Assembly (NCBI RefSeq): GCF_005405205.1 | Contig: NZ_BJDP01000007.1 | Coordinates: forward strand, 124,001 to 188,000 | Length of the DNA stretch: 64,000 nt | Source: Enterococcus pingfangensis | GTDB taxonomy: Bacteria > Bacillota > Bacilli > Lactobacillales > Enterococcaceae | Reading direction: 5' to 3' | In this document: positions 26,241 to 36,747 of the stretch, piece by piece | How positions within the stretch are numbered: the stretch's first letter is position 1 | Layout of the letters: each line of letters opens with the position of its first letter | The notes under the pieces: model-generated | What the model saw: only the letters and a program-made list of their open reading frames with translations | Database searches by the model: none | What the model was told of the DNA's origin: nothing | Made by a program: the position numbers and the translations under genes

Positions 26241-27101
26241 TTATGACCACCATAATTTAATCAATGCTTGCGTCCCATCATTTTCAAACCCTTGATCCGC
26301 TAAGCGTTCATAGAGTTCTGCAGCCAGCTTTGTCGCAGGCAGCTCAAGTTGCAGTTTTTCTGCCTCATCTAGCGCTATTTTCAGATCCTTGATAAAGTGT
26401 TTAACAAAAAAGCCCGGTGAGTAATCTTCTTTTAAAATTCGTGGAGCATAATTTGCCATCGACCAATTTTGAGCTGCACCACCAGACAATGTGTCTAAAA
26501 CTTTAGGGACATCTAAATTAGCTGCTTTGGCATAAACTAACATCTCAGTCATTCCAGTCATCGTTCCGGCGATCATGATTTGATTGGCCATCTTCGTATG
26601 TTGACCTGCACCCGCTGGACCTTGCAGTGAATAACTTTTCCCCATGATCTCAAATAATGGAATCACTTGGTCATATGTTGCTTGATCTCCACCGACCATA
26701 ATTGTCAAAGTTCCATTTTGCGCGCCTAAGTCACCACCAGAAACGGGTGCATCCAATGCCGCCGCGCCGTTTGCTTTTGCTGTTTGATAAATTTTTTCTG
26801 CCAAAGTCGGTGTTGAAGTCGTCAAGTCGACCAACAATTTCCCCGTAACAGCTGCGGAAAAGATTCCGTTTGTTCCATAATAGATTTCTTCAACATCGCT
26901 AGGGTAGCCCACCATTGAAAAAATGATCTCGCTGGCTGCCGCAACGTCCGCCGGTGTTCCCTGCCAAGTCGCGCCATTTGCTACTAGCTCATCTGTTTTG
27001 CTTTTCGTACGATTGTATACCGCAACGTCATGACCTGCGGCTAAAAAATGCTTGACGATCGATTTTCCCATCACGCCTGTACCGATAAATCCTATTTTCA
27101 T
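26241..27101 (-). CDS. Beta-hydroxyacid dehydrogenase (3-hydroxyisobutyrate dehydrogenase-like)
   Basis: The 286-residue protein has GFIGTGVMGKSIVKH (NAD(P) loop), DAPVSGGDLGAQNGTL (substrate loop) and the catalytic-Lys helix HTKMANQIMIAG. It belongs with YkwC and GarR-type enzymes, which oxidise short beta-hydroxyacids; the true substrate cannot be read. The ATG has GGAGGG ahead. It is flanked by unrelated genes and lies after the terminator of bgsB. Confidence 0.88.
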   Translation of the reverse strand: MKIGFIGTGVMGKSIVKHFLAAGHDVAVYNRTKSKTDELVANGATWQGTPADVAAASEIIFSMVGYPSDVEEIYYGTNGIFSAAVTGKLLVDLTTSTPTLAEKIYQTAKANGAAALDAPVSGGDLGAQNGTLTIMVGGDQATYDQVIPLFEIMGKSYSLQGPAGAGQHTKMANQIMIAGTMTGMTEMLVYAKAANLDVPKVLDTLSGGAAQNWSMANYAPRILKEDYSPGFFVKHFIKDLKIALDEAEKLQLELPATKLAAELYERLADQGFENDGTQALIKLWWS

Positions 27102-27115
27102 ATTGATTTCCCTCC

Positions 27116-27158
27116 AAATAAAAATAATCCATCTCCAGTATACATGAAGAGATGGATT
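27116..27158 (-). terminator. Terminator of bgsA-bgsB
   Basis: AATCCATCTC (27126-27135) pairs with GAGATGGATT (27149-27158) around a 13-base loop; the minus strand continues ATTTTTATTT. Confidence 0.8.
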
Positions 27159-27164
27159 TCAGCT

Positions 27165-28403
27165 TTATTTATCTTCGCCGTTTCTAAGCGAATTGATCCG
27201 AACACGCATTTTCCGAACGGTTCGAGCAGGTATTTTTTCTTCACTGTGGTTCTCGCCATAGTAAACGATCATTTCTTGATAGAATTTAAATATTTCACTG
27301 CCGAATCGTTCAGCAGAGATTTCGATCAGTTTATTTTGTCGAACTTGCGGATCTAATGGAATCTGCCGTTGCGCGTAACGAATAAAACTATCACTGAAGT
27401 CCGAATCATGTTCAAAAGTGACCCCTAAAGATTCATCGTCCAACAACTGATTCAAATAATCATTTCCTTCAACGATACATTGTGTTCCTGAAGCGATTGC
27501 TTCCGCATAGGTCAATCCTTGTGTTTCCGAGGTCGAGGCACTGACAAAATAATCTGCTGCGTGATAATAATACGCGACATCCTCATGATCCACCTCGCCG
27601 GTAAACTGGACATAGTCTTCGATCCCTAATTCATGCGTCAACTCTTCTAAATCTTCGCGATACGGTCCTTTACCGACGATTACAAGCCGAGCCGCAGGAT
27701 AACTCATTAGAATTTCTGGAAATTGCTGCACGATGACATGGATATTTTTTTCATAAGAAAGACGGCTCAATGATAGAATCATCAATTCATCCGGCTGAAT
27801 CCCTAGTTTTTCTCTAACACGTTCCGTATCTTCTTTCGTGATATCCGGACGAATAAAATGCGCGACTTCAATCCCGGTCGGAATGATCCGCATGGGAACG
27901 TCGACTTCATACCGTTGCAATGTATCGACGACTCGCTTGCTTGGGCAAACGACGCCCGTTGAATGGTTGACGAACATTTTGATGAAATGTTTGACATGGG
28001 CAGGTCTGACGACTTTGCCATTGGCAATATAATGAAGATAATCCTCATACATCGTGTGATACGTGTGGACGACTGGGATCCGCAAACGATTGGCGACCAT
28101 CTTGCCTAAAAAACCGGCACCAAATTCTGTATGAGTATGAATAAGTTCTAATTCTAATTCTTTTGCGATCCGATAAGCAAACCAGATCCCCCGCACGACG
28201 ATCCGCCGATCCGTGAAAGACACGAAAGGAACACTAGGCATCCGCACGATGTCTTTTTCAAATTCATCGGCATCTGGATCTGTCGTCGTAAAGATATAAA
28301 CTTCGTGACCTTGTTTTTCGAGTTCATTTTTTAATGTTCTAATTGACGTTGCTACCCCGCTGACTTGGGGGAAATAGGTATCTGTAAAAAAGCCGATCCG
28401 CAC
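27165..28403 (-). CDS. bgsB: 1,2-diacylglycerol 3-glucosyltransferase
   Basis: A 412-residue GT4-family enzyme: GFFTDTYFPQVSGVATS at the start, HTYHTMYEDYLHYI in the membrane-associated N-domain, and SASTSETQGLTYAEAIASG in the nucleotide-sugar-binding C-domain. In E. faecalis BgsB makes monoglucosyl-diacylglycerol, the precursor of the lipoteichoic-acid anchor. The start is a GTG at 28403 with GGAGG. It follows bgsA by 15 bases, the same pairing as in E. faecalis. Confidence 0.92.
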   Translation of the reverse strand: MRIGFFTDTYFPQVSGVATSIRTLKNELEKQGHEVYIFTTTDPDADEFEKDIVRMPSVPFVSFTDRRIVVRGIWFAYRIAKELELELIHTHTEFGAGFLGKMVANRLRIPVVHTYHTMYEDYLHYIANGKVVRPAHVKHFIKMFVNHSTGVVCPSKRVVDTLQRYEVDVPMRIIPTGIEVAHFIRPDITKEDTERVREKLGIQPDELMILSLSRLSYEKNIHVIVQQFPEILMSYPAARLVIVGKGPYREDLEELTHELGIEDYVQFTGEVDHEDVAYYYHAADYFVSASTSETQGLTYAEAIASGTQCIVEGNDYLNQLLDDESLGVTFEHDSDFSDSFIRYAQRQIPLDPQVRQNKLIEISAERFGSEIFKFYQEMIVYYGENHSEEKIPARTVRKMRVRINSLRNGEDK

Positions 28404-28418
28404 GTCTATTCCTCCAAA

Positions 28419-29462
28419 CTATTTCGTGACTTTTGCATAGATTTGATGATCATAAGGCCGTTCTAAAACTTCTTGATAAACAGCTTTTAATTCTGCACCA
28501 ATTTGTGTGATACTTTTTTCTTGCGCTGTTTTAAAACCAGCCATCGAAAGATTTGGCAATTGATGTTCAACTAATTGACGAATCAATTGTTCAAACTCCT
28601 GATTGTCATTTCCCATGTAACAATTCATCCGATCGTTCAACCAACCATCATAGACTGGAATATCTCTCAGTAAGACTTGCTGCTGACTAGCTAACGCTTC
28701 CAAAACAACGATTCCTTCTGTCTCCTCATAGGAAGGAAAGAAAAATAAATCCGCTCCAGAATATGCGCCTTCGATCAAATCACCGTTGATATAACCAGGG
28801 AAAATAACATTTTTTGGATGATCTTTTTTCACCACTCGTCGGACAGCCGCTGGAATCGAGAGCATCGGTACATCTCCAAACCAAATAAACGTGTATTCAG
28901 GCATTTTTTTAGCAATTTCAACAAAATCTAAGATTCCTTTGCGTTCAAAAAACAGTCCGACACAAATCACGACTTTTTGAGTTTCTGATAAATGAAAATA
29001 CTTCCGAAAAGCCGCTTCTTTTTTTTCATCAGGATAATATTTTTTTAGATCGATGCCATTTGAAATCGCTGAGATTGGCTGTGTTAAGCCGTAACTGCGC
29101 AATAATTTCTTTGAATACGGCGTCGGTGTGATCAAGTGGTCTGCTTCTTGGTACAATGCGACTAGCCATTTTTTCACTAAAGGAGCCAACTGGTTCGAGC
29201 CGATAAATGAATTGCGAAAATCTTCTTCAGTAGAATGCGCATGAAAAACGACTTTTTTCCCAAGTTTTTTCGCTCGTTTAACCATCTGCAAACTTTTTGG
29301 TCCATAAGTATTAATATGCAACAGATCATAATCTGTTGCTTTCGGATCAAGCGTATAATCAATTCCCATAGAAGCTAGGGCCCGCTTTTGATGACTCAAA
29401 GCACGACCAATGCCAGATTTCCCAATAATATTCTGACCTTCAAAATAAAGTAATATTTTCAT
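28419..29462 (-). CDS. bgsA: Glycolipid glucosyltransferase (diglucosyl-diacylglycerol synthase)
   Basis: A 347-residue GT4 enzyme with GKSGIGRALSHQKRAL, GIDLKKYYP and the donor-binding block FPSYEETEGIVVLEALAS. In E. faecalis BgsA adds the second glucose to make diglucosyl-diacylglycerol, and its loss affects biofilm and membrane lipids. The ATG at 29462 is chosen because AAGGAGG lies six bases ahead; a longer frame from 29483 crosses that site. It precedes bgsB in the same unit. Confidence 0.92.
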   Translation of the reverse strand: MKILLYFEGQNIIGKSGIGRALSHQKRALASMGIDYTLDPKATDYDLLHINTYGPKSLQMVKRAKKLGKKVVFHAHSTEEDFRNSFIGSNQLAPLVKKWLVALYQEADHLITPTPYSKKLLRSYGLTQPISAISNGIDLKKYYPDEKKEAAFRKYFHLSETQKVVICVGLFFERKGILDFVEIAKKMPEYTFIWFGDVPMLSIPAAVRRVVKKDHPKNVIFPGYINGDLIEGAYSGADLFFFPSYEETEGIVVLEALASQQQVLLRDIPVYDGWLNDRMNCYMGNDNQEFEQLIRQLVEHQLPNLSMAGFKTAQEKSITQIGAELKAVYQEVLERPYDHQIYAKVTK

Positions 29463-29574
29463 GTAATGCCTCCTTAAAAGCAAATTAATTATATCATAAG
29501 CATTTGAGCTTTATCTCAACCTATAGTCTGATTTTAACTTGAAAATATCACTTTCAGCCACTTTACTGATTACA

Positions 29575-29605
29575 CAAAAAAACCGTTGCCTATTTCAGGC
29601 AACGG
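29575..29605 (-). terminator. Terminator of ptsHI
   Basis: CCGTTGCCT (29583-29591) pairs with AGGCAACGG (29597-29605), then seven T on the minus strand, 14 bases after the ptsI stop. Confidence 0.92.
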
Positions 29606-29619
29606 ATTAAGCTTTTGAT

Positions 29620-31347
29620 TTATTTTACGTATTGCTTAACTAGCTCTTCGACTTCTTCCATCGTATCGCATTCTTTCAACGCTTTTTCAGCTAATTCAGC
29701 CATGTCAGTCGTTGATAGACGTTTCATCAAGCTGCGCGTTCTAAGAACAGATGTCGCACTCATTGAGAACTCATCTAATCCCATACCCATTAATAACGGA
29801 ACAGCGGTTTGATCGCCGGCCATTTCGCCACACATACCTGCCCATTTGCCTTCAGCATGCGCTGCATCGATCACGTTTTTGATCAAACGTAGAATTGATG
29901 GGTTATATGGTTGGTATAAGTATGAAACGCGTTCATTCATCCGGTCAGCTGCCATTGTGTATTGGATTAAATCGTTTGTTCCAATACTGAAGAAATCTAC
30001 TTCTTTAGCGAACTTGTCAGCTAAAACAGCTGCAGCAGGAATTTCGATCATGATGCCGACTTGGATCGTGTCAGAAACTTTCACGCCTTCTTTAACAAGT
30101 TTTTCTTTTTCTTCAATGAACAATTTCTTCGCTGCACGGAATTCTTTTAATGTTGCGACCATTGGGAACATGATGCGTAAGTTTCCGTGAACAGAAGCAC
30201 GTAATAATGCACGTAATTGTGTACGGAACATATCATCACCTAGTTCAGATAAACTGATCCGCAATGCACGATAACCCAAGAACGGATTCATTTCGTGAGG
30301 TAACGTTAAGTAAGGTAATTCTTTGTCTCCGCCGATATCCATTGTACGAACAACGACCGGTTTGTCGCCCATGCCTTCTAAAACGGCTTTGTAAGCTTCA
30401 AATTGATCATCTTCAGTTGGGAAATCAGAAGAATCCATGTATAGAAATTCTGTACGATACAAACCGATTGCTTCAGCGCCATTGTTATGAACGCCTTCAA
30501 GGTCTTTTGGTGTACCGATATTAGCTGCTAATTCAAAATGCTTGCCATCTGCAGTAATCGTTTCAGCATCTTTCAGCTTGTCCCATTCTGCTTTTTGGGT
30601 CGCATAAACTTCGCCGGCTTTTTTGTATTCAGCTGCTTGTTCGTCCGTTGGGTTCACGATCGTTTCGCCAGTGATCCCGTTAACAGCAAGCAACACACCG
30701 TCTTTAGCTTTAGCAGTGATTTCTTTTGTCCCAACGATTGCTGGAATCTCTAATGAACGAGCCATGATCGCTGAGTGAGATGTCCGTCCGCCGATATCAG
30801 TAACAAAAGCTTTTACAAAGTTTTTATCTAATTGTGCTGTATCACTTGGCGTTAAGTCATGTGCGACAACGACAACTTCTTCGTCGATCATTGACGGATC
30901 TGGTAATGTTACACCTAGCAAATGTGCCATTACACGTTTTGTAACATCACGGATATCTGCCGCACGTTCTTGCATATAAGCGTTATCATCCATCGCCTCG
31001 AACATGCCGATATACATATCAGTTACTTCTTTAAGCGAACTTTCAGCGTTCACTTTATTATCTTGAATGTGTTGTTTGATTTGACCAATCATTTCTGGAT
31101 CTGAAAGAACCATTAAATGAGCATCAAAAACTTGTGCTTCTTCTTCACCTAAGCTCTTTGCTGCTTTATCCCGAATTTTTTCTAATTCAGCAGAAGAAGC
31201 TGCCAAAGCGTCGTCTAAACGCTTTTCTTCGGCAGCAATATCTTCTACATTATTTTGTTTGAAAGATAAATCCGGTTGTACTAGCAGATAAGCTTTTGCA
31301 ACAGCAACGCCATCGCTTGCGGCAATACCTTTTAGTAATTCAACCAT
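29620..31347 (-). CDS. ptsI: PTS enzyme I
   Basis: A 575-residue enzyme I that takes phosphate from phosphoenolpyruvate and hands it to HPr. Seen: the phosphohistidine block [13 protein letters not shown] (around residue 190), the PEP-binding LYRTEFLYM, and the C-terminal MCGEMAGD active-site loop. Its ATG overlaps the ptsH stop as TAATG, so both are translated in a coupled way. Confidence 0.97.
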   Translation of the reverse strand: MVELLKGIAASDGVAVAKAYLLVQPDLSFKQNNVEDIAAEEKRLDDALAASSAELEKIRDKAAKSLGEEEAQVFDAHLMVLSDPEMIGQIKQHIQDNKVNAESSLKEVTDMYIGMFEAMDDNAYMQERAADIRDVTKRVMAHLLGVTLPDPSMIDEEVVVVAHDLTPSDTAQLDKNFVKAFVTDIGGRTSHSAIMARSLEIPAIVGTKEITAKAKDGVLLAVNGITGETIVNPTDEQAAEYKKAGEVYATQKAEWDKLKDAETITADGKHFELAANIGTPKDLEGVHNNGAEAIGLYRTEFLYMDSSDFPTEDDQFEAYKAVLEGMGDKPVVVRTMDIGGDKELPYLTLPHEMNPFLGYRALRISLSELGDDMFRTQLRALLRASVHGNLRIMFPMVATLKEFRAAKKLFIEEKEKLVKEGVKVSDTIQVGIMIEIPAAAVLADKFAKEVDFFSIGTNDLIQYTMAADRMNERVSYLYQPYNPSILRLIKNVIDAAHAEGKWAGMCGEMAGDQTAVPLLMGMGLDEFSMSATSVLRTRSLMKRLSTTDMAELAEKALKECDTMEEVEELVKQYVK

Positions 31348-31613
31348 TATTCGGATAATCCTTCCTTTTTCATCGTTTCTACGATTGCTTCGATTGCTTC
31401 TTTTTCGTCAGCGCCTTCAGCAGTAATAGTAACATCAGAACCTTGGCCAACACCTAGAGACATGACTCCCATGATTGATTTAAGGTTAACTGATTTTCCT
31501 TTATACTCTAAGTTGATATCAGAGTTAAATTTGCTTGCAGCTTGCACTAATAAAGTTGCAGGACGTGCATGAATCCCTGTTTCTGCTACTACGTGAAAAT
31601 CTTTTTTTTCCAT
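31347..31613 (-). CDS. ptsH: HPr phosphocarrier protein
   Basis: The 88-residue HPr has [14 protein letters not shown], with His15 taking phosphate from enzyme I, and SIMGVMSLG, with Ser46 the site of HPr kinase control over carbon catabolite repression. I start at 31613, the ATG after AAAGGAGA; an upstream in-frame start at 31640 would overlap that site. Confidence 0.97.
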   Translation of the reverse strand: MEKKDFHVVAETGIHARPATLLVQAASKFNSDINLEYKGKSVNLKSIMGVMSLGVGQGSDVTITAEGADEKEAIEAIVETMKKEGLSE

Positions 31614-31701
31614 ATTGACCGTTCTCCTTTGTAAAAACAAATGTTTTTTTATGTTAGGGCCTCCATGATACTATCCATCATTTTAAGCCCTTCATTTCCT
31701 T

Positions 31702-31730
31702 AGATTACCATTTTTTGGCGGTGGATACAA
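31702..31730 (-). promoter_or_regulatory. Promoter of ptsHI
   Basis: Minus strand TTGTAT, 17 bases, TG-G-TAATCT (extended -10), about 90 bases ahead of ptsH. A GGATACA/TGTATCC inverted repeat (31723-31729 and 31760-31766) covers the -35. Confidence 0.65.
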
Positions 31731-31914
31731 CCAATTTTAATTGATTTATTCTAGTGAAATGTATCCCCTTTCTTAAAATACTCGCTTCAATCGGCCAATT
31801 TCCCTATTTCTCGTGTTTTCATATATATTCCATAACAAACTTATGGCTAAAAGCGGAACTGCATCATTTTTTTAGCACTCTGATAGATCGATTGCTAAAA
31901 TTTTGAGCAAACTG

Positions 31915-31943
31915 TTTGCTTTTATCAAAAATCACGCTATAAT
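31915..31943 (+). promoter_or_regulatory. Promoter of clpE
   Basis: TTTGCT (or TTGCTT one base on), about 17 bases, consensus TATAAT at 31938-31943. The CtsR box starts nine bases downstream, over the expected start of transcription. Confidence 0.75.
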
Positions 31944-31951
31944 TGTTTCAA

Positions 31952-31968
31952 GGTCAGCAATGGTCAAA
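31952..31968 (+). promoter_or_regulatory. CtsR operator of clpE
   Basis: GGTCAGC-AAT-GGTCAAA: two heptads in direct repeat with a 3-base spacer, matching the CtsR consensus GGTCAAA-NAN-GGTCAAA except at two bases. Placement just after the -10 predicts repression relieved by heat or protein-folding stress. The ctsR gene itself is not in this window. Confidence 0.85.
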
Positions 31969-32052
31969 GAACTGATCAGCGTATCTTTTTACTAGATTCG
32001 CTTACTCGATGTACAATGGAAGAAACAATCAACTATTGAAAGGGTGAAAACA

Positions 32053-34272
32053 ATGCTTTGCCAAAATTGTCAAGAAAATGAAGCAACTATTCATTTATAT
32101 GCAAATGTCAATGGTCAACGAAAGCAGTTGGACTATTGTCAAAGTTGTTATCAAAAATTAAAGAATCAAGCTGGAGGTGCTCCGCAAATGGCAGGAAATG
32201 ATCCATTTGGTTTTGGAAGTTTAGATGATTTGTTCCGCTCAATGTCTCAACAAATGCAACAACGACAAGGCGCCGCAGATCAAACACCGCCAACTCAATT
32301 TGGTGGTGGAAATGGTATGAATAATCAACCTCCCCGTAATAATGGTGGCGGACTATTAGATGAATACGGAATCAATATCACAGGTCAAGCGCGCGAAGGA
32401 AACATTGACCCAGTTGTCGGACGAGATGAAGAGATCCAACGTGTGATCGAAATATTGAATCGCCGGACAAAAAACAATCCAGTTCTGATTGGCGAACCTG
32501 GTGTCGGTAAAACAGCCGTCGTTGAAGGGTTAGCTCAAAAGATCGTAAACGGCGATGTTCCGCAAAAATTAATGGATAAAGAAGTCATTCGTTTAGACGT
32601 TGCTTCTTTAGTACAAGGCACAGGGATCCGCGGACAATTTGAAGAACGGATGCAAAAATTAATCGAAGAGATTCGTCAGGCTGAAAATATCATTCTCTTT
32701 ATTGATGAAGTTCATGAGATCGTTGGTGCTGGTGCAGCCGGAGATGGCAACATGGATGCCGGCAACCTTTTGAAACCAGCCCTAGCACGTGGCGAATTAC
32801 AAATGGTCGGTGCTACGACGTTAAATGAATACCGAATCATTGAAAAAGATGCGGCTTTAGAACGCCGGATGCAGCCAGTTCGTGTCGAAGAACCTTCTGT
32901 TCAAGAAACGATCGAGATTTTAAAAGGTCTGCAACCGCGTTACGAAGATTACCATCATGTAAAATATACAGACGTTGCGATCAAAGCAGCTGCTGAACTA
33001 TCCAATCGTTACATCCAAGATCGATTCTTACCTGATAAAGCGATCGACTTGTTAGATGAGTCTGGTTCTAAGAAAAACTTGACGATCCAAATCGTTGATC
33101 CAAAAACGATCGAGAAAAAATTAACGGAAGCAGAACAGCAAAAATCGCAAGCTTCTCAAGAAGAAGATTTTGAAAAAGCTGCTTACTACCGCGATCAAAT
33201 CAATAAACTGCAAAAAATGAAAGAACGCCAATTAACGGATGAAGAAACACCCGTCATCACTGAAAAAGATATGGAAAAAATCGTTGAAAAACGGACTGGG
33301 ATCCCGGTTGGCGAACTGAAAGAAAAAGAACAAACACAATTGAAAAATCTAGCTGATGATCTAAAACAACACGTTATCGGCCAAGATGAAGCTGTTGATA
33401 AAGTCGCTAAAGCGATCCGTCGTAATCGTGTCGGTTTAAACAAAAAGAATCGGCCAATCGGTTCATTTCTATTTGTCGGACCAACGGGTGTCGGTAAAAC
33501 TGAATTAGCCCGTCAATTGGCTGAAGAATTATTCGGCTCAAGTGAATCGATGATTCGTTTTGATATGAGTGAATATATGGAAAAACATAGTGTCTCTAAA
33601 TTGATCGGTTCACCTCCTGGTTATGTAGGTTATGAAGAAGCCGGACAATTGACTGAACAAGTTCGTCGTCATCCATACAGTTTGATTTTATTGGATGAAA
33701 TTGAAAAAGCTCATCCAGATGTTTTGCATATGTTCTTGCAAATCCTTGATGATGGCCGTTTGACGGATTCACAAGGTCGGACCGTCAGCTTCAAAGATAC
33801 GATTATTATTATGACCAGCAATGCTGGAACGGGTAAAATCGAAGCCAATGTTGGTTTTGGCGCAGCACGAGATGGCGTTACCCACTCTGTCTTAGGACAA
33901 TTAAAAGATTTCTTTGCCCCAGAATTCTTGAACCGTTTTGATGGAATCATCGAATTCAGTTCATTATCAAAAGAAAACTTGATGAAGATCGTTTCCTTAA
34001 TGTTAAATGATGTGAATGATATGTTGGCAGCACAAAAGCTTAACATTGATGTACCTGATAACGTCAAAGAAAAACTAGTCGATCTTGGCTATGATCCTGC
34101 GATGGGCGCTCGTCCACTGCGTCGGACAATCCAAGAAAACATTGAAGATGGAATTGCTGAATTTTACTTAGATCACCCAACAATTACTGATCTGAAGGCA
34201 AAACTTGATAAAGAAGACCATATTATCATTACGTCAAGACCAGAACGTTTGGCCAAAGAAGACAAAAAGTAA
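32053..34272 (+). CDS. clpE: ClpE ATP-dependent unfoldase
   Basis: The 739-residue protein has the ClpE zinc finger (CQNC and CQSC, residues 2-34), two AAA+ modules (GEPGVGKTA and GPTGVGKTE) and a UVR-type coiled segment ([17 protein letters not shown]). It unfolds damaged proteins, feeding ClpP. I choose the ATG at 32053, five codon-free bases after AAAGGGTGA, rather than the GTG at 32044, which lies inside that ribosome-binding site. A CtsR box upstream marks it as a stress gene. Confidence 0.96.
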   Translation: MLCQNCQENEATIHLYANVNGQRKQLDYCQSCYQKLKNQAGGAPQMAGNDPFGFGSLDDLFRSMSQQMQQRQGAADQTPPTQFGGGNGMNNQPPRNNGGGLLDEYGINITGQAREGNIDPVVGRDEEIQRVIEILNRRTKNNPVLIGEPGVGKTAVVEGLAQKIVNGDVPQKLMDKEVIRLDVASLVQGTGIRGQFEERMQKLIEEIRQAENIILFIDEVHEIVGAGAAGDGNMDAGNLLKPALARGELQMVGATTLNEYRIIEKDAALERRMQPVRVEEPSVQETIEILKGLQPRYEDYHHVKYTDVAIKAAAELSNRYIQDRFLPDKAIDLLDESGSKKNLTIQIVDPKTIEKKLTEAEQQKSQASQEEDFEKAAYYRDQINKLQKMKERQLTDEETPVITEKDMEKIVEKRTGIPVGELKEKEQTQLKNLADDLKQHVIGQDEAVDKVAKAIRRNRVGLNKKNRPIGSFLFVGPTGVGKTELARQLAEELFGSSESMIRFDMSEYMEKHSVSKLIGSPPGYVGYEEAGQLTEQVRRHPYSLILLDEIEKAHPDVLHMFLQILDDGRLTDSQGRTVSFKDTIIIMTSNAGTGKIEANVGFGAARDGVTHSVLGQLKDFFAPEFLNRFDGIIEFSSLSKENLMKIVSLMLNDVNDMLAAQKLNIDVPDNVKEKLVDLGYDPAMGARPLRRTIQENIEDGIAEFYLDHPTITDLKAKLDKEDHIIITSRPERLAKEDKK

Positions 34273-34283
34273 TGGCTAGGCTC

Positions 34284-34320
34284 AAGGGACTGCGACAAAA
34301 CTGTCACGGTCCCTTTTCTT
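34284..34320 (+). terminator. Terminator of clpE
   Basis: AAGGGACTGCGACA (34284-34297) pairs with TGTCACGGTCCCTT (34302-34315), one mismatch and one wobble, then TTCTT. Another member of the TGACA/TGTCA-like hairpins. Confidence 0.8.
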
Positions 34321-34430
34321 AGCAAAAACTTTATTTTTCCTCATTTAATTGAGCATTCCTCTTCTTTTTTATTAATCTTTCTTATATAATTACATTACAA
34401 ATTTAAGACCCAGAAAGTAGGTGTTTCGGA

Positions 34431-34727
34431 ATGAAACTTATCAACGTCACGAATAGTCATTCAAAAATGGTTTACCAGCAGTTAGAGAACACAGATGCTA
34501 ATATGATAAAAGTCTATACGATAGGAAATACGACCGTCATTTATACTGATGCCTACAAACATGCAGAGATCGTTTTGAAAAACAGCAAACGAAACATCCA
34601 GCCATCAGAAATCGATTTTGTACATAAATATTTCAAAAGAAAACTAGATCAAGGCGCTTATGATTTCGCAAATATCTCTTACTTAGAATCTCCCGGTCTG
34701 ATTGAAATGTCGATCACTAAAAAATAG
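34431..34727 (+). CDS. DUF1827 family protein
   Basis: A 98-residue protein recognised as DUF1827, a family I know only from Lactobacillales: MKLINVTNSHSKMV, then VYTIGNTTVIYTDAY and IDFVHKYFKRKL. Function is unknown. A TATAAT at 34385-34390 lies 40 bases ahead, and the stop codon is embedded in a terminator, so it is a single-gene unit. Its place between clpE and prfC is the one I recall from other enterococci. Confidence 0.8.
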   Translation: MKLINVTNSHSKMVYQQLENTDANMIKVYTIGNTTVIYTDAYKHAEIVLKNSKRNIQPSEIDFVHKYFKRKLDQGAYDFANISYLESPGLIEMSITKK

Positions 34728-34754
34728 TTGAGGCTAGCCTCAACTATTTTTTTT
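34723..34754 (+). terminator. Terminator of the DUF1827 gene
   Basis: AATAGTTGAGG pairs perfectly with CCTCAACTATT around a 4-base loop, followed by TTTTTT. The stem includes the stop codon. Confidence 0.9.
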
Positions 34755-34914
34755 GCTTTATTTATCAACTTACACCTAACAAACAACATGCTGTCATTCA
34801 TTTCAGTTCATTAAAATAACCCCTTCTCCATCAATTTCTGATAGAAAAGAGGTTCAAATTTTTTCAAATAAATTCGAAATTCAATATCCGAAAAGTTTCG
34901 ATAGATTAAATTTC

Positions 34915-36492
34915 TTACATCAAACTCTTCAACTCAACTTCTGGATACTTGTCCGCAAACCAACGCATTGCAAATTGATTTTCAAATAGGAACAACGGTT
35001 GATCAAAGCGGTCTTTGGCCAAAATATTTCGGCTTGAACTCATCCGTTCGTCCAATTGTTCAGGATCGATCCAGCGAGCGATCTTGTTGCCCATTGGAGT
35101 CATCACAACTTCGGCATTGTATTCGTTCAACATCCGGTGTTGGAAAACTTCAAACTGCAACTGACCTACAGCACCAATGATGTATTCATCCGTCAAATAA
35201 GTTTTATACAATTGGATCGCACCTTCTTGCACCAATTGATAAATGCCTTTATGGAAAGATTTTTGTTTCATCACATTTTTCGCAGTAACTTTCATGAACA
35301 ATTCTGGTGTAAATGAAGGCAATTCTTCATAGGCGACTTTTAGTTTTCCTTCATATAAAGTATCGCCGATTTGATAATTACCAGTATCATAGACACCAAT
35401 GATGTCACCGGCGACAGCTTCTTCGACATTTTCACGCGTATCCGCCATAAATTGGGTAACATTGCTTAATTTCATTTTCTTGCCAGTCCGTCCCAGCGTG
35501 ATGTCCATTCCCCGTTCAAACGTTCCTGAACATACACGGACAAACGCGATCCGATCACGATGATTTGGATTCATATTTGCTTGGATCTTAAAGACAAAAC
35601 CTGAAAATTCCTCTTCATAAGGTGAGATTGGTTCGTCCTCTTCTGTTTTATGCGCATGCGGTTTTGGTGCTAGATCAACAAACGTTTCTAAAAATGTTTC
35701 GACTCCAAAATTCGTCAACGCTGAGCCGAAGAAGACAGGTGTTTGATCACCGCGTTCGATTTTTTCAAGATCAAATTGATCACCGGCTTCACGCACCAAT
35801 TCAACTTCGCCTAAAACATCTTCATAAATCGATTGTTCTTTCAAAGGATGAGCTCCAGAGATTTCACCATTCGTTAATTTTACAAATCGTTCGCCTTCAT
35901 AGCGTTCTGGGCGATAAAATTCAATCCGTTCATTGTGAATATCATAGATCCCTTCCAAACCTTTTCCCATGCCGATCGGCCAGTTCATCGGATAAGATTC
36001 GATATCTAATAGTTCTTCTAATTCTTCCAGCAATTCTAACGGCTCACGGCCATCGCGGTCAAGTTTATTGATAAAAGTAAAAATTGGGATTCCCCGGCGT
36101 TTGACAACTTGGAAAAGTTTTTTTGTTTGAGCTTCGATCCCTTTGGCGCTATCGATCACCATCACCGCGCTGTCGACCGCCATCAATGTACGATAGGTAT
36201 CTTCAGAAAAATCCTCATGTCCGGGTGTATCCAAAATGTTTACCCGTTTGCCGTCAAAATCAAATTGCATCACCGAACTAGTTACTGAGATTCCCCGTTG
36301 CTTCTCAATATCCATCCAGTCAGATTTTGCAAAATTCCCGGTCTTCTTGCCTTTGACCGTTCCTGCTTGACGGATTGCTCCGCCGAATAATAATAATTGT
36401 TCAGTGATCGTCGTTTTACCAGCATCCGGATGGGAAATAATCGCAAAGGTTCGACGGCTGTCCACTTGTTGTTTCAAATTAGGATTGTTCAT
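34915..36492 (-). CDS. prfC: Peptide chain release factor 3
   Basis: A 525-residue translational GTPase: SHPDAGKTT (G1), RGISVTSSV (G2), DTPGHEDF (G3), NKLDRDG (G4). The spacing and C-terminal domain are of RF3, which removes RF1/RF2 from the ribosome after peptide release, not EF-G. The ATG has GGAGC ahead and a clear promoter lies about 50 bases upstream. Confidence 0.95.
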   Translation of the reverse strand: MNNPNLKQQVDSRRTFAIISHPDAGKTTITEQLLLFGGAIRQAGTVKGKKTGNFAKSDWMDIEKQRGISVTSSVMQFDFDGKRVNILDTPGHEDFSEDTYRTLMAVDSAVMVIDSAKGIEAQTKKLFQVVKRRGIPIFTFINKLDRDGREPLELLEELEELLDIESYPMNWPIGMGKGLEGIYDIHNERIEFYRPERYEGERFVKLTNGEISGAHPLKEQSIYEDVLGEVELVREAGDQFDLEKIERGDQTPVFFGSALTNFGVETFLETFVDLAPKPHAHKTEEDEPISPYEEEFSGFVFKIQANMNPNHRDRIAFVRVCSGTFERGMDITLGRTGKKMKLSNVTQFMADTRENVEEAVAGDIIGVYDTGNYQIGDTLYEGKLKVAYEELPSFTPELFMKVTAKNVMKQKSFHKGIYQLVQEGAIQLYKTYLTDEYIIGAVGQLQFEVFQHRMLNEYNAEVVMTPMGNKIARWIDPEQLDERMSSSRNILAKDRFDQPLFLFENQFAMRWFADKYPEVELKSLM

Positions 36493-36541
36493 TCTATTGC
36501 TCCATTCATTTATCTAAATATCTAAAAATTTCAACCCAATC

Positions 36542-36570
36542 AGTATAGCATGGATTTTGCTTTGTTGGAA
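36542..36570 (-). promoter_or_regulatory. Promoter of prfC
   Basis: Minus strand TTCCAA, 17 bases, TGC-TATACT (extended -10, 36547-36542). The -35 lies inside the left arm of a 13-bp inverted repeat (36566-36578). Confidence 0.65.
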
Positions 36571-36682
36571 AGTTGAAACGTTCTGACAATAAGAGAGTTT
36601 CTTCTAAAAAATTTTTGATTGTCTTGATTTGCTGGATGAACTAGATCAGTAGCATAAACTCATCGGTCATTTCAACTTTCCA
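36566..36682. repeat. 117-bp element bounded by 13-bp inverted repeats
   Basis: TGGAAAGTTGAAA at 36566-36578 is repeated exactly in reverse complement at 36670-36682, with 91 bases between. No coding frame of note lies inside. It could be a small miniature element (MITE-like), a paired regulatory site or a long hairpin in a transcript. No clear target duplication flanks it. Confidence 0.5.
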
Positions 36683-36703
36683 TAAACGTTTGTAAAAACC
36701 AGC

Positions 36704-36737
36704 AAAAAGAAAACACTCTGCAAAGCAGAATGTTTTC
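36704..36737 (-). terminator. Terminator of the CNNM/CorC gene
   Basis: A 13-bp stem (36709-36721 with 36725-36737; the single mismatch becomes a G-U pair in the minus-strand RNA), followed by five T on the minus strand. Confidence 0.85.
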
Positions 36738-36747
36738 TTTTGCTCAA

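Larger units (their letters stand above)
31614..32052. other. Intergenic region between ptsH and clpE
   Basis: A 439-base divergent region. It holds the ptsH promoter with an overlapping interrupted palindrome (31723-31766), the clpE promoter and a CtsR operator, plus a short AAAAACA/TGTTTTT inverted repeat about 20 bases upstream of the ptsH start. I see no gene or known riboswitch in the rest. Confidence 0.7.

Noticed and set aside
31790-31830. cre-like site upstream of ptsH
   Set aside because: TGAAAACACGAGAAA departs from the cre consensus at central positions and was not counted as a catabolite-control site.
32044-32052. GTG start of clpE at 32044
   Set aside because: It lies within the AAAGGGTGA ribosome-binding site; the ATG at 32053 gives the normal CxxC-led ClpE start.
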